From Oceanospirillaceae bacterium (lineage in GTDB: Bacteria > Pseudomonadota > Gammaproteobacteria > Pseudomonadales > Litoribrevibacteraceae), in NCBI GenBank assembly GCA_015665455.1, contig JADFAD010000006.1:744001-808000 (forward strand): DNA of 64,000 bases, given 5' to 3'. Below the pieces are notes generated by a model, which was not told the DNA's origin, ran no database searches, and saw nothing but the letters and a program-made list of their open reading frames with translations. Positions within the stretch are counted from its first letter, which is position 1. Every line of letters begins with the position of its first letter. This document shows, one piece after another, positions 39,225 through 47,853 of the stretch. The translations under genes and the position numbers were made by a program.

Positions 39225-39611
39225 TTAGTCTTTCTTAGTATGTGCTTTGATTGCTCCAAGCAGTTCATCTTTACTGAACGGCTTAGTTAAATACTCATCC
39301 GACCCCACAATTCGACCTTTGGCCTTATCGAACAAACCGTCTTTACTTGACAGCATGATCACGGGAGTTGATTTAAAAGCACTGTTATTTTTGATCAACG
39401 CACAAGTTTGATAGCCATCCAGACGCGGCATCATGATATCAACAAAAATGATATCGGGATGCGTATCCGCAATTTTCGCTAAAGCATCAAAACCATCCGT
39501 TGCAGTTACAACAGTACATCCAACTTTTTTCAGGAGAGTTTCGGCAGTACGGCGTATCGTCTTACTGTCGTCAATCACCATTACTTTCAAACTCTCAAAG
39601 TTTTCATCCAT
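39225..39611 (-). CDS. pilG: PilG, single-domain response regulator of twitching
   Basis: CheY-like receiver that acts on pilus extension in P. aeruginosa and stimulates cAMP synthesis. MVIDDSKTIRRTAETLLKKVG, the phospho-Asp in FVDIMMPRLDGYQT and the Lys in YLTKPFSKDEL are all present. The sequence agrees nearly residue for residue with what I remember of P. aeruginosa PilG. I choose the ATG at 39611 (MDENFESLKVMVIDDS, 128 residues); the frame to 39638 only adds MRTVEKAEI. It is the first gene of the Pil-Chp run; 274 bases of non-coding DNA lie upstream before gshB, with no clear promoter I can name. Confidence 0.95.
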   Translation of the reverse strand: MDENFESLKVMVIDDSKTIRRTAETLLKKVGCTVVTATDGFDALAKIADTHPDIIFVDIMMPRLDGYQTCALIKNNSAFKSTPVIMLSSKDGLFDKAKGRIVGSDEYLTKPFSKDELLGAIKAHTKKD

Positions 39612-39885
39612 AATCTCGGCCTTTTCTACCGTTCGCATTAATTCTTGTTTTAGCTGCGAAAAGGCTCCCTTACAATCAGCGAGCCAAGAAACACTAACTG
39701 GTCAGTTTTAACATATAACTAAAGCTTAAATCCATATAAAATAAAGCACTAGTCAATCTAATTACAAAAAAACACATCTTTAGGAACTTTTAAGCCCTTA
39801 AGATTTCAATGAACCTACTAAGTCTAAACTAATCTCAGATAAGCAAGTACAATAGTATTGAATAACTTTAGGGTATATTTTTGAA

Positions 39886-40848
39886 ATGACTATCAAACTT
39901 GGCATCGTGATGGACCCAATACAATCCATCAACTATAAAAAAGACACTTCCCTGGCTATGCTCTGGGCTGCACAAGACAGAAACTGGCAGCTGTTCTACA
40001 TGGAACCCAAAGATCTGTTCCTAGAAGACGGAAAAGCGAAAGCTCGCATTTCTGAACTAACAGTATCCCGATCCGAGCAACAATGGTTTAGTCTTTCAGA
40101 ATCATCAGATATAGAGCTTTCTGAGCTTGATGTTATTTTAATGCGAAAGGACCCTCCTTTTGACAATGAGTTTATCTACGCGACATACCTTCTTGAGCGA
40201 GCAGAGAAACTAGGCACACTGGTTGTTAACAAACCCTCTAGCCTAAGAGACTGCAATGAAAAAATGTTTGCCACTGAATTCCCTCAGTGTTGCCCTCCTC
40301 ACATGGTATCGAAAGACAGCGAACGCCTAAAAGACTTCCACGCCAAACAGCAGGACACCATATTCAAACCGCTTGACGGTATGGGCGGGGCTTCGATTTT
40401 CAGAGTTAAAGAAAATGACACCAACCTGTCAGTCATTATAGAAACCCTGACAAATCACCAAACCCAACAGATCATGGCGCAAAAATACCTTCCGGAAATA
40501 TCCGACGGTGACAAACGCATTCTGATCATCAATGGTGAGCCAATCCCCTTCTCTCTTGCACGAATTCCAGCAGCAGGAGAAAGTAGAGGTAATCTTGCAG
40601 CAGGTGGAAGCGGGGAAGTTCGCCCACTGACCGAACGTGACAAATGGATTTGCAGCCAGGTTTCTGAAGAACTTAAAAAACGAAAGCTTTATTTTGTAGG
40701 AATCGACGTTATCGGTGATTATCTTACTGAAATTAACGTGACTAGCCCAACATGCTTAAGAGAAATAAGCAACGAAACAGGAATAGACATCGCAGGAAAA
40801 CTGATGAATGTTATCGAAGCAGAACTCCCAAAACTGAGAGACCGATAA
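39886..40848 (+). CDS. gshB: Glutathione synthetase
   Basis: ATP-grasp enzyme joining glycine to gamma-glutamylcysteine. Begins MTIKLGIVMDPIQSINYKKDTSLAMLWAA, which is the standard GshB N-terminus. The ATP-binding loop is FKPLDGMGGASIFRV, and VGIDVIGDYLTEINVTSPTCLREI carries the metal ligands. Length 320 is typical. It is divergent from pilG, the same arrangement as in Pseudomonas. The ribosome site is weak (AGGG about 15 bases upstream). Confidence 0.97.
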   Translation: MTIKLGIVMDPIQSINYKKDTSLAMLWAAQDRNWQLFYMEPKDLFLEDGKAKARISELTVSRSEQQWFSLSESSDIELSELDVILMRKDPPFDNEFIYATYLLERAEKLGTLVVNKPSSLRDCNEKMFATEFPQCCPPHMVSKDSERLKDFHAKQQDTIFKPLDGMGGASIFRVKENDTNLSVIIETLTNHQTQQIMAQKYLPEISDGDKRILIINGEPIPFSLARIPAAGESRGNLAAGGSGEVRPLTERDKWICSQVSEELKKRKLYFVGIDVIGDYLTEINVTSPTCLREISNETGIDIAGKLMNVIEAELPKLRDR

Positions 40849-40946
40849 CCCCCATCTTTTCTAAAATGTGACATTAGAGGTTGCTTGGGCTTCCATAGAA
40901 AGTTAACTTAGGCAGCCTCTAATATTTCGAAGTAATTTGGCACATA

Positions 40947-41840
40947 ATGGAAGCTCAAAACTCAACAAACATAGCCCCAAATGTATCCTCATCAGATCGA
41001 TTAGGGTTCACTGTATTTGTTGCTATTGCTCTGCACCTAATTCTCATTATGGGCTTAGGGTTTGAAGCATTCAAGACGACCAATAAGCCTACTACCATTG
41101 AAGTAACTCTCGCTAAATTTGAACACAATAAAGAACCAGAGAAAGCAGACTTTTTGGCTCAAATGAATCAGCAAGGCAGCGGGCAACCCATTGAAGAAGC
41201 TCAAAAGCTTACAACCACCGAAAAAGCGACAATCCAAGACTCTAAGGTTAACCTTACCTCACCAAGCATAGAGGTAGCGCCACCCGCTCCACTGGACCAA
41301 AAAGAAGAACAAGCTGCGCCCAACGACCCTGTACCACAAGTAATTACCCTTACAGACAAACCTGCACCAAGCCCAAAACCAGAGCAACAACAAATTACCA
41401 AACGGCTACTTCAACGATCACTTGAAATTGCCAGCCTTGAAGCGGAACTGGACTATCAACAACAAGTAATGACCCGAAGCCCCAGAATCCGAACCATAAC
41501 AACAACCTCCACTAAGCGAGCCGTTGATGCATACTACGTAAAGGCATGGCTGGACAAAGTTGAACGGGTTGGGAATCTTAACTACCCCGAAAAGGCACGC
41601 AAAAAAGCCATTTTTGGAGATTTACGTTTAATGGTCACTTTACTGCCGAATGGCACGTTGAAACACATAAGAGTTCTTGAGTCCTCAGGGCATAAAGTAC
41701 TCGATGACGCAGCAATTCGAATAGTTCGATTGGCAGCACCCTTTGCACCATTCCCCGACGCCTTAGCCAAAGACACGGACGAATTAGAAATAATACGTAC
41801 ATGGCGCTTTCAAAAAAACAATGTTCTTTCACAATATTAG
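40947..41840 (+). CDS. TonB-like energy transducer (TonB3 type)
   Basis: Periplasm-spanning protein anchored in the inner membrane: TM near residues 20-40 (LGFTVFVAIALHLILIMGLGF), a Pro/Gln-rich middle (about 60-150) and a C-terminal TonB domain (NYPEKARKKAIFGDLRLMVTLLPNG ... TWRF). The position between gshB and yqgE matches P. aeruginosa PA0406 (tonB3), which was reported to be needed for twitching motility and pilus assembly. No exbB or exbD lies nearby. A role in type IV pili is inferred from this synteny. Confidence 0.85.
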   Translation: MEAQNSTNIAPNVSSSDRLGFTVFVAIALHLILIMGLGFEAFKTTNKPTTIEVTLAKFEHNKEPEKADFLAQMNQQGSGQPIEEAQKLTTTEKATIQDSKVNLTSPSIEVAPPAPLDQKEEQAAPNDPVPQVITLTDKPAPSPKPEQQQITKRLLQRSLEIASLEAELDYQQQVMTRSPRIRTITTTSTKRAVDAYYVKAWLDKVERVGNLNYPEKARKKAIFGDLRLMVTLLPNGTLKHIRVLESSGHKVLDDAAIRIVRLAAPFAPFPDALAKDTDELEIIRTWRFQKNNVLSQY

Positions 41841-41876
41841 ACCTATAGTGAAAGAGACAACCATCCAGGAGTGTCC

Positions 41877-42428
41877 ATGGATAGCCTAAGACATCACTTT
41901 TTAATTGCAATGCCCCACTTGCAAGGCGATATATTCAGCGGCGCTCTAACGTACATATGTGAGCACAACGAAGAAGGAGCTCTTGGTTTAATTATTAATA
42001 AGCCCTTGCCAGTGAAGCTCAGTGAAATACTGCTTGAACTGGACGCCTACCCAAACAAACAAAGTGAAGAAATGTCTGTGCTCGCAGGAGGCCCCGTCAG
42101 CACCAATCAAGGCTTTATTCTTCATAATGATCCCGATCAACTGGAGACATCTCTACGAACAGGCCCTGAGACCTATCTAACCACGTCCAAAGATATGCTT
42201 TTTGCCCTATCCGAAGGAAAAGGCCCCAATAAGTTTCTTATTACTCTGGGTTATGCAGGCTGGGAATCCGGTCAGCTCGAAGAAGAACTTTCAAATAATG
42301 TTTGGCTAACCTGCCCAGCGCAAAGCGACATTTTGTTTGAATTGGATTTAGACCAAAAACTTTCGGCTGCCACCAGAACATTAGGCATTGACCCCAACCA
42401 ACTCAGCTCCGAAGCAGGTCACGCCTAA
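41877..42428 (+). CDS. YqgE/AlgH family protein
   Basis: Small cytoplasmic protein of the UPF0301 (YqgE/AlgH) family; biochemical function unknown, with AlgH first named from alginate regulation in Pseudomonas. Landmarks: LIAMPHLQGDIFSGALTYICEHNEEGALGLIINKPL, VLAGGPVSTNQGFILH and LGYAGWESGQLEEEL. The frame can start at a GTG (41871), but AGGAG overlaps that codon, so the ATG at 41877 is the start (183 residues). It is next to ruvX, as in many gammaproteobacteria. Confidence 0.93.
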   Translation: MDSLRHHFLIAMPHLQGDIFSGALTYICEHNEEGALGLIINKPLPVKLSEILLELDAYPNKQSEEMSVLAGGPVSTNQGFILHNDPDQLETSLRTGPETYLTTSKDMLFALSEGKGPNKFLITLGYAGWESGQLEEELSNNVWLTCPAQSDILFELDLDQKLSAATRTLGIDPNQLSSEAGHA

Positions 42429-42488
42429 CCCATTCAACGTACATCCCTACCCTAAACTTACAAAAAAAGACAGAGACAGCGACCATCC

Positions 42489-42911
42489 ATGTCAGACATA
42501 AAACAAGTATTATCTTTCGATTACGGAATAAAACGCATCGGTATCGCTATCGGCCAAACCATAACAGGAACGGCTTCAGAACTCCCTCCTATTAAAGCAA
42601 AAGACGGCATTCCCAATTGGCAGGAAATTGAGAATATCTTAAAAGAATGGCAGCCCGATCTTTTACTGATTGGCCTCCCACTTAATATGGACGGAACCGA
42701 AAGCGACATGTCCAAACGAGCTCGAAAGTTTGCGAATAGATTGCATGGCCGATTTGGAAAAGCCATCGAAATGGTCGATGAAAGACTGAGCAGTGAAGAA
42801 GTTAAATACACCCTGAGAGACCAGGGGATTCATGACTTTGGCAACCATTCAGTAGATGGAATGGTTGCCAAAATATTATTTGAAGACTGGTGTGAACAGA
42901 AAGACAACTAA
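42489..42911 (+). CDS. ruvX: RuvX/YqgF, RNase H-fold nuclease of 16S rRNA processing and recombination
   Basis: Holliday-junction-resolvase-like protein needed for 16S rRNA 5' maturation. Acidic-site motifs: SFDYGIKRIGIAIG near the start, LLIGLPLNMDGTES, and the DERLSSEEVKY segment. Length 140 is normal. It follows yqgE by 60 bases and converges with pyrI, 10 bases apart. In Pseudomonas the next genes are pyrR-pyrB-pyrC'; here pyrR is absent and pyrB-pyrI lies on the opposite strand. Confidence 0.95.
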   Translation: MSDIKQVLSFDYGIKRIGIAIGQTITGTASELPPIKAKDGIPNWQEIENILKEWQPDLLLIGLPLNMDGTESDMSKRARKFANRLHGRFGKAIEMVDERLSSEEVKYTLRDQGIHDFGNHSVDGMVAKILFEDWCEQKDN

Positions 42912-42921
42912 GGCCAGCAAG

Positions 42922-43377
42922 TTAGCTAGCCACTACCACTTCTTTATTAAAAGACTTTTCACAATATTTGCACTTCATTTTCACCTGCGGCCCGACAGGC
43001 AAAACATAAAAAAAGCTTTTAACTGGCTCATTTAATGAAATGCAATTTGTATTCGGGCAATTAAATACGCCTTCTAAGGTTTCCGGTAAACGCATGGTGA
43101 ATTTATTCACAACACTGTAATCATCTATAACGTTAATCGTTCCTTCTGGCGCAAACAAGGCTAACTGGTGAGCCTCATCCTCAGTAAACATCCTACCCTC
43201 AACTTTGATTAAATCCTTTAGACCCAAGTCTTTACTTGGCAAATTCAATCCTACAGTGATTCGTTTCCCCGCAGCCTCTAAATGGAGACGTTTTAAAATT
43301 CTGATACCCTGACCTGCAGGAATATGGTCAATGACTGTCCCTTGCTGAATCGCTTCAACTTGCATTTTATCTGACAT
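42922..43377 (-). CDS. pyrI: Aspartate carbamoyltransferase regulatory subunit
   Basis: Regulatory chain of ATCase that binds ATP, CTP and UTP and holds the catalytic trimers together. The allosteric domain (about 1-100, AIQQGTVIDHIPAGQGIRIL) is followed by a zinc domain whose four cysteines are in CPNTNC and CKYC. Length 151 is close to the 153 of E. coli. It begins eight bases after the pyrB stop. Its presence predicts nucleotide feedback control of the enzyme. Confidence 0.96.
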   Translation of the reverse strand: MSDKMQVEAIQQGTVIDHIPAGQGIRILKRLHLEAAGKRITVGLNLPSKDLGLKDLIKVEGRMFTEDEAHQLALFAPEGTINVIDDYSVVNKFTMRLPETLEGVFNCPNTNCISLNEPVKSFFYVLPVGPQVKMKCKYCEKSFNKEVVVAS

Positions 43378-43385
43378 AAATCCGC

Positions 43386-44312
43386 CTACTTAAACTCTGG
43401 GTTCAAAACTAAAGCCAACAACGCTTCTCGCGCGTAAACACCGTTTTCTGCTTGCTGAAAATAATACGCATGAGGCGTACCATCCACATCAACATCCACT
43501 TCATCCACCCTAGGCAGAGGGTGCATAACTTTCATATTGGATTTAGCAGATCCAAGCATGTTCGCTTTCAACACATACTTAGAAGCCACATGCATATATT
43601 CGGTATCATCAAAGCGCTCTTTTTGAACTCGCGTCATGTAGATAATGTCACACTCAGGTATTACATCTTCCAAATTATCCGACTGATGAAGAACAACACC
43701 GCGAGATTCAAGATCCTCAACTATATATTCGGGCATGGCCAAAGCGCTCGGAGCAACCAAATGAAATTCACAATCAAACAAAGATAATGCCTGAGCTAAA
43801 GAATGAACCGTTCGGCCATATTTCAGATCACCAACCAAAGCAACCTTCAAACCACTAAGCGTCCCTTGCGATTCATGTATCGTAAATAAATCCAATAAAG
43901 TTTGCGTGGGGTGCTGATTAGAGCCATCACCGCCATTAATCACCGGAACACTAGAGAATTCAGAAGCCAAACGAGCAGAGCCTTCCTGAGGATGTCGCAT
44001 AATAAACGCATCCGTGTAAGACGAAATAACACTGACCGAATCCGCCAACGTTTCCCCTTTCTTACCTAACGACGTATTTCCTGCATCATCAAACCCAACC
44101 AAAGAACCACCTAAACGCAAGACCGCTGTCTCGAAAGATAATCGAGTTCGAGTTGACGCTTCAAAAAAACAACTAGCGATCACTTTCCCTTTTAACAAAT
44201 CAGGCCTAGGTGAGGATTTTAATTCACCAGCAGTATCCACAATCAGCTCAATATCCTCGCGAGATAAGTCTGAAATTGAAACAATATGTTTATTAAACAA
44301 CGGATTAGTCAT
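43386..44312 (-). CDS. pyrB: Aspartate carbamoyltransferase catalytic subunit
   Basis: First committed step of pyrimidine synthesis: carbamoyl phosphate plus aspartate. Carbamoyl-phosphate loop [12 protein letters not shown] near residue 53, [12 protein letters not shown] near 135, and the aspartate-site [10 protein letters not shown] near 266. Length 308 matches the E. coli PyrB (class B) form, not the longer Pseudomonas type. It is co-transcribed with pyrI and lies behind a leader peptide and attenuator (44359-44454). Confidence 0.97.
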   Translation of the reverse strand: MTNPLFNKHIVSISDLSREDIELIVDTAGELKSSPRPDLLKGKVIASCFFEASTRTRLSFETAVLRLGGSLVGFDDAGNTSLGKKGETLADSVSVISSYTDAFIMRHPQEGSARLASEFSSVPVINGGDGSNQHPTQTLLDLFTIHESQGTLSGLKVALVGDLKYGRTVHSLAQALSLFDCEFHLVAPSALAMPEYIVEDLESRGVVLHQSDNLEDVIPECDIIYMTRVQKERFDDTEYMHVASKYVLKANMLGSAKSNMKVMHPLPRVDEVDVDVDGTPHAYYFQQAENGVYAREALLALVLNPEFK

Positions 44313-44358
44313 AATTCAGCACCAGCAACATTCTTTGTATTTATGGCATTATTCAGAC

Positions 44359-44388
44359 AAAAAAAAGCCCCTGATAGAATCAGAGGCT
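44359..44388 (-). terminator. Attenuator (intrinsic terminator) of the pyrBI leader
   Basis: Minus-strand AGCCTCTGAT, loop TCT, ATCAGGGGCT (10-bp stem, one G-U pair) followed by eight T. It lies 46 bases before the pyrB ATG, between promoter and gene. The leader ORF stop codon is inside the first arm, so a ribosome reaching the stop would keep the hairpin from forming. Confidence 0.9.
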
Positions 44389-44454
44389 ATAAAAAGGAAT
44401 CCACAACAGACAAGAAGCTAAAAAAACGTTACCAATACGACTCACAATCATCAT
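44380..44454 (-). CDS. pyrL: pyrBI leader peptide, 24 residues
   Basis: Found by hand; too short for usual ORF calls. AGGAG lies about 12 bases upstream (44468-44464). The ORF starts ATGATGATTGTG, codes for a hydrophobic peptide ending WIPFYSL, and stops with TGA inside the first arm of the attenuator. It has a run of seven T (codons 10-12) and TTTTTAT just before the hairpin, sites where polymerase would pause when UTP is low. By analogy with E. coli pyrBI, pausing lets the ribosome catch up and block the terminator. The symbol follows the enteric leader; expression is not proven. Confidence 0.75.
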   Translation of the reverse strand: MMIVSRIGNVFLASCLLWIPFYSL

Positions 44455-44516
44455 GACCCCATCTCCTTCTTGCCTTAAAAGCTGTCAGCACAACAGCTCC
44501 TTTGTAAACGGGCGCG

Positions 44517-44544
44517 ATTATACACTTAGACTCATTCGATTCAA
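44517..44544 (-). promoter_or_regulatory. Promoter of pyrBI
   Basis: Minus-strand TTGAAT (44544-44539), a 16-base spacer and a perfect TATAAT (44522-44517). The start site would be near 44510, about 55 bases before the leader ATG and about 120 bases before the attenuator. It lies just past the pilU stop. Confidence 0.8.
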
Positions 44545-44590
44545 ATGCAGAATATCAACACAAATATTTCTCTAATGAAGCCCGTTCTCA

Positions 44591-45724
44591 TCAAATCCGA
44601 TGATAATCGTCATCATCCAAAGATAAGCTACTTGATGGGCCTCCAGGCTGATCCGTGTCCGCATCTGAACCCATTTTTATCAGTAGTCTCAAATCGTTTG
44701 CAGAGTCAGCATGAGACAAAGCATCCGCGTAGGTAATTTCACCCTGACTATAAAGTTCATACAACGCACGATCGAAGGTCTGCATGCCTTGCTCTGTGGA
44801 TCGGTTCATCAATTCTTTTAACTTATGCACCTCACCTTTACGAATAAGATCTGCCGCCAAAGGTGTATTCAGCAACACCTCAATAACAGCTCTTCGGCCT
44901 TTTCCATCCGGCGTAGCAACCAACTGCTGAGCAACAATCGCCTTAAGGTTCAGAGACAAATCCATCCAAATCTGACTGTGAGTTTCAGACGGGAAGAAGT
45001 GAATAATGCGATCCAACGCTTGGTTAGCATTGTTGGCGTGCAACGTCGCGAGACATAAATGCCCCGTTTCCGCAAACGTCACAGCATGGTCCATCGTTTC
45101 TTTCGAACGAACCTCACCAATCATAATGACATCAGGCGCTTGTCGTAAGGTATTCTTTAGAGCAACCTCAAAACTTTCAGTATCAAGCCCCACTTCTCGC
45201 TGAGTAACAATACAGCCCTGATGTTGATGAATAAATTCAATCGGATCTTCGATTGAAATAATATGACCCTTACTGTTTTTATTTCGATGACCAATCATTG
45301 CAGCTAACGAAGTTGACTTACCAGTACCCGTCGCGCCCACAAAGATAATCAAGCCTCGTCGAGTCATTGATAACTCTTTCAGGACCTCGGGTAAACCCAA
45401 CTCTTCAATGGTTGGAATCTGCGTCTCAATTCGACGAAGAACCATACCAACCAAGTTTCGTTGATAAAAAGCACTTACACGAAATCGACCAATACCACGA
45501 GCACTGATCGCAAAATTACACTCTCTGTTTTCCTTAAACTCTTTACGTTGTCCTTCGGTCATCACCCCAAGAACGGTCTGACGAGTTTCTTCTGGAGACA
45601 GCGGATTTTTCGTTAATGGTGCCATTTTACCGTTGAGTTTCACGCTCGGCGGGACACCCGCAGAAATAAATAAATCCGACGCACCATTATCGACAACGTA
45701 TCTTAAGAGCTTTTCAATTTCCAC
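44591..45724 (-). CDS. pilU: PilU, twitching motility retraction ATPase (PilT paralogue)
   Basis: Cytoplasmic hexameric ATPase assisting PilT in pilus retraction. Walker A GATGTGKST near residue 130, Asp box GHIISIEDPIEFIHQHQ, Walker B and the His box TGHLCLATLHANNA. The C-terminal region reads LAADLIRKGE where PilT has AIRNLIRE, and the protein is longer (377 residues, with an acidic Asp-rich tail). Both differences are typical of PilU. It follows pilT by 82 bases. Confidence 0.94.
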   Translation of the reverse strand: MEIEKLLRYVVDNGASDLFISAGVPPSVKLNGKMAPLTKNPLSPEETRQTVLGVMTEGQRKEFKENRECNFAISARGIGRFRVSAFYQRNLVGMVLRRIETQIPTIEELGLPEVLKELSMTRRGLIIFVGATGTGKSTSLAAMIGHRNKNSKGHIISIEDPIEFIHQHQGCIVTQREVGLDTESFEVALKNTLRQAPDVIMIGEVRSKETMDHAVTFAETGHLCLATLHANNANQALDRIIHFFPSETHSQIWMDLSLNLKAIVAQQLVATPDGKGRRAVIEVLLNTPLAADLIRKGEVHKLKELMNRSTEQGMQTFDRALYELYSQGEITYADALSHADSANDLRLLIKMGSDADTDQPGGPSSSLSLDDDDYHRI

Positions 45725-45806
45725 CAGAACTACCTTGTTTAAGCCTGCCTAGCCAGTTGTGCCAGACAGAGAGAATTCTTAACAGTTATATTACTGACCC
45801 GACTAA

Positions 45807-46841
45807 CTAGAAGTTATCCGGCATTTTGGCTTTCTCTCTTGCCGATTCAACCGAAATAATATTTTTCTGCAACAACCCCTGCAAACATTGATCCAGAGTT
45901 TGCATCCCCAAAGACCCACCGGTCTGAATTGCAGAATACATTTGGGCAATTTTATCTTCACGAATCAAGTTACGGATTGCAGGCGTTCCCATCATAATCT
46001 CATGAGCAGCCACACGACCACCACTCACTCGCTTCATTAAGGTTTGAGAAATAACCGCTTGTAGGGATTCTGACAGCATCGAACGAACCATCGACTTCTC
46101 TTCCGCAGGAAATACATCAACAATACGGTCAATTGTTTTGGCCGCCGAGGTCGTATGTAACGTACCAAATACCATATGGCCAGTTTCTGCCGCAGTTAAC
46201 GCAAGTCGAATGGTTTCAAGGTCACGCATTTCACCAACCAAAATGATATCCGGATCTTCACGTAGCGCCGATCGTAAAGACTCATTAAAGCCGAGCGTAT
46301 CTCTGTGAACTTCACGTTGGTTTACCAAACAACGCTTACTTTCATGCACAAATTCAATCGGGTCCTCAATGGTCAAAATATGCTTATACTTCGATTCATT
46401 AATGTAGTCGATCATGGCTGCCAACGTTGTTGACTTACCAGACCCTGTCGGCCCCGTAACCAAGCACAATCCACGAGGGTTATCAGAAATTCGCTTAAAC
46501 ACCTCGCCCATACCAAGATCGTCCATCGTCAAAACCTTCGATGGAATGGTACGAAATACAGCGCCTGCACCACGATTTTGGTTAAATGCGTTTACACGAA
46601 AACGAGCGACTCCAGGTACCTCAAATGAGAAATCCGTTTCCAGAAATTCTTCATAATCCTTACGCTGCTTATCGTTCATAATATCGTAAATCAAAGAATG
46701 CACTTGCTTATGATCCATTGACGGAACATTAATGCGTCGCATATCACCGTCTACACGAATCATTGGAGGTAAGCCGGCAGACAAGTGTAAATCCGATGCA
46801 CCCTGCTTTGCACTGAATGCCAACAGTTCCGTAATATCCAT
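45807..46841 (-). CDS. pilT: PilT, type IV pilus retraction ATPase
   Basis: Hexameric motor that disassembles the pilus and drives twitching. MDITELLAFSAKQGASDLHLSAG is the standard N-terminus. Walker A GPTGSGKSTT near residue 130, ILTIEDPIEFVH, Walker B LVGEMRD, TGHMVFGTLHT, and the retraction motif AIRNLIRE near residue 288 are present. Length 344 equals other PilT proteins. It pairs with pilU and is divergent from yggS, in the Pseudomonas order. Confidence 0.97.
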   Translation of the reverse strand: MDITELLAFSAKQGASDLHLSAGLPPMIRVDGDMRRINVPSMDHKQVHSLIYDIMNDKQRKDYEEFLETDFSFEVPGVARFRVNAFNQNRGAGAVFRTIPSKVLTMDDLGMGEVFKRISDNPRGLCLVTGPTGSGKSTTLAAMIDYINESKYKHILTIEDPIEFVHESKRCLVNQREVHRDTLGFNESLRSALREDPDIILVGEMRDLETIRLALTAAETGHMVFGTLHTTSAAKTIDRIVDVFPAEEKSMVRSMLSESLQAVISQTLMKRVSGGRVAAHEIMMGTPAIRNLIREDKIAQMYSAIQTGGSLGMQTLDQCLQGLLQKNIISVESAREKAKMPDNF

Positions 46842-47007
46842 TTAAGCGTCTCCTTCGAGCGTTTTTCAAATCTAATTAGTGTGCTGACCATACCAAAAAA
46901 AAACATAAAGTTAATACTTTATTTCTATTTATAGTAAGCACTTAGTCACACTATCTAATAAAATAAGTAATCTTTTGTACTAATTACTTTGCAAACTCAG
47001 TAACCGT

Positions 47008-47013
47008 TATAAT
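47008..47013 (+). promoter_or_regulatory. Probable -10 box of yggS-proC
   Basis: A perfect TATAAT about 85 bases before the yggS ATG; the -35 region (TTTGCA at 46988-46993, 14-base spacing) is poor. A 7-bp inverted repeat (AAGTAAT/ATTACTT) lies just upstream. Confidence 0.45.
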
Positions 47014-47098
47014 GCATTAGCAAACAAAAAGTAGTTTTAGTTCATCGTCATTAATATTAGGCATAAGATCGTAGTTTGTCTTAAGGAATTAAGTAAAT

Positions 47099-47818
47099 AT
47101 GAGTACATTAACTGAACGCTATGATTTAGTTAAAGAACAGATCAAGCAGGCTTCACGTCCAGACCAACAGGTCACTCTACTTGCGGTCAGTAAAACGCGT
47201 TCAAGTGACGAAGTACTCAGCGTTCACCAGAAGGGGCAAATTCAGTTCGGAGAAAACTACATCCAAGAAGCCGTCGATAAAGTACACGCGCTTTCAGACT
47301 ACCCCATAGAATGGCACTTTATTGGCCCTCTTCAATCCAATAAAACGAGGCTCGCCGCTGAGAATTTTTCATGGGTTCATACCGTCGATCGCCTTAAGAT
47401 AGCCAAAAGACTCAGCGACCAGCGCCAATCGAACCTGCCTGATTTGAATATCTGCTTACAAGTAAACATCGACGATGAAGAAACAAAGTCAGGCTTTGCT
47501 CCTAATCAATTAATTGAAGCCGCGCTTGAGATCGTTAAACTGCCCAACATCAAGCTTAGAGGCTTGATGGCAATCCCTAAAGCAACAACAGATAGCGCTC
47601 AGCAAGAAAAGTCATTCCGCGAAATGTCTGAGCTTATGAATTCAATTAATAAACGATTAGAAACAAGCTCACCCAACACAAACCAACTCGACACGCTCTC
47701 CATGGGCATGTCTGGTGATATGGCAACCGCTATACATTGCGGGTCAACAATCGTTAGAATTGGCACTGCGATATTTGGCCCTCGGCCCGAAAAAACTAAG
47801 CCAACAAGTAACACTTAA
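47099..47818 (+). CDS. yggS: YggS family pyridoxal-phosphate homeostasis protein
   Basis: PLP-binding alanine-racemase-fold protein that controls free PLP and amino-acid balance. The PLP lysine is in LLAVSKTRSSDEV near residue 36; GENYIQEAVDKV, WHFIGPLQSNK and the phosphate-binding SMGMSGDMATAI segment are conserved. Length 239 is normal. AAGGAA precedes the ATG. It is directly upstream of proC and yggT, a widespread gene order. Confidence 0.96.
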   Translation: MSTLTERYDLVKEQIKQASRPDQQVTLLAVSKTRSSDEVLSVHQKGQIQFGENYIQEAVDKVHALSDYPIEWHFIGPLQSNKTRLAAENFSWVHTVDRLKIAKRLSDQRQSNLPDLNICLQVNIDDEETKSGFAPNQLIEAALEIVKLPNIKLRGLMAIPKATTDSAQQEKSFREMSELMNSINKRLETSSPNTNQLDTLSMGMSGDMATAIHCGSTIVRIGTAIFGPRPEKTKPTSNT

Positions 47819-47853
47819 CCACACTTTTTTAATTCTTCTCAAGGAATCACAAT

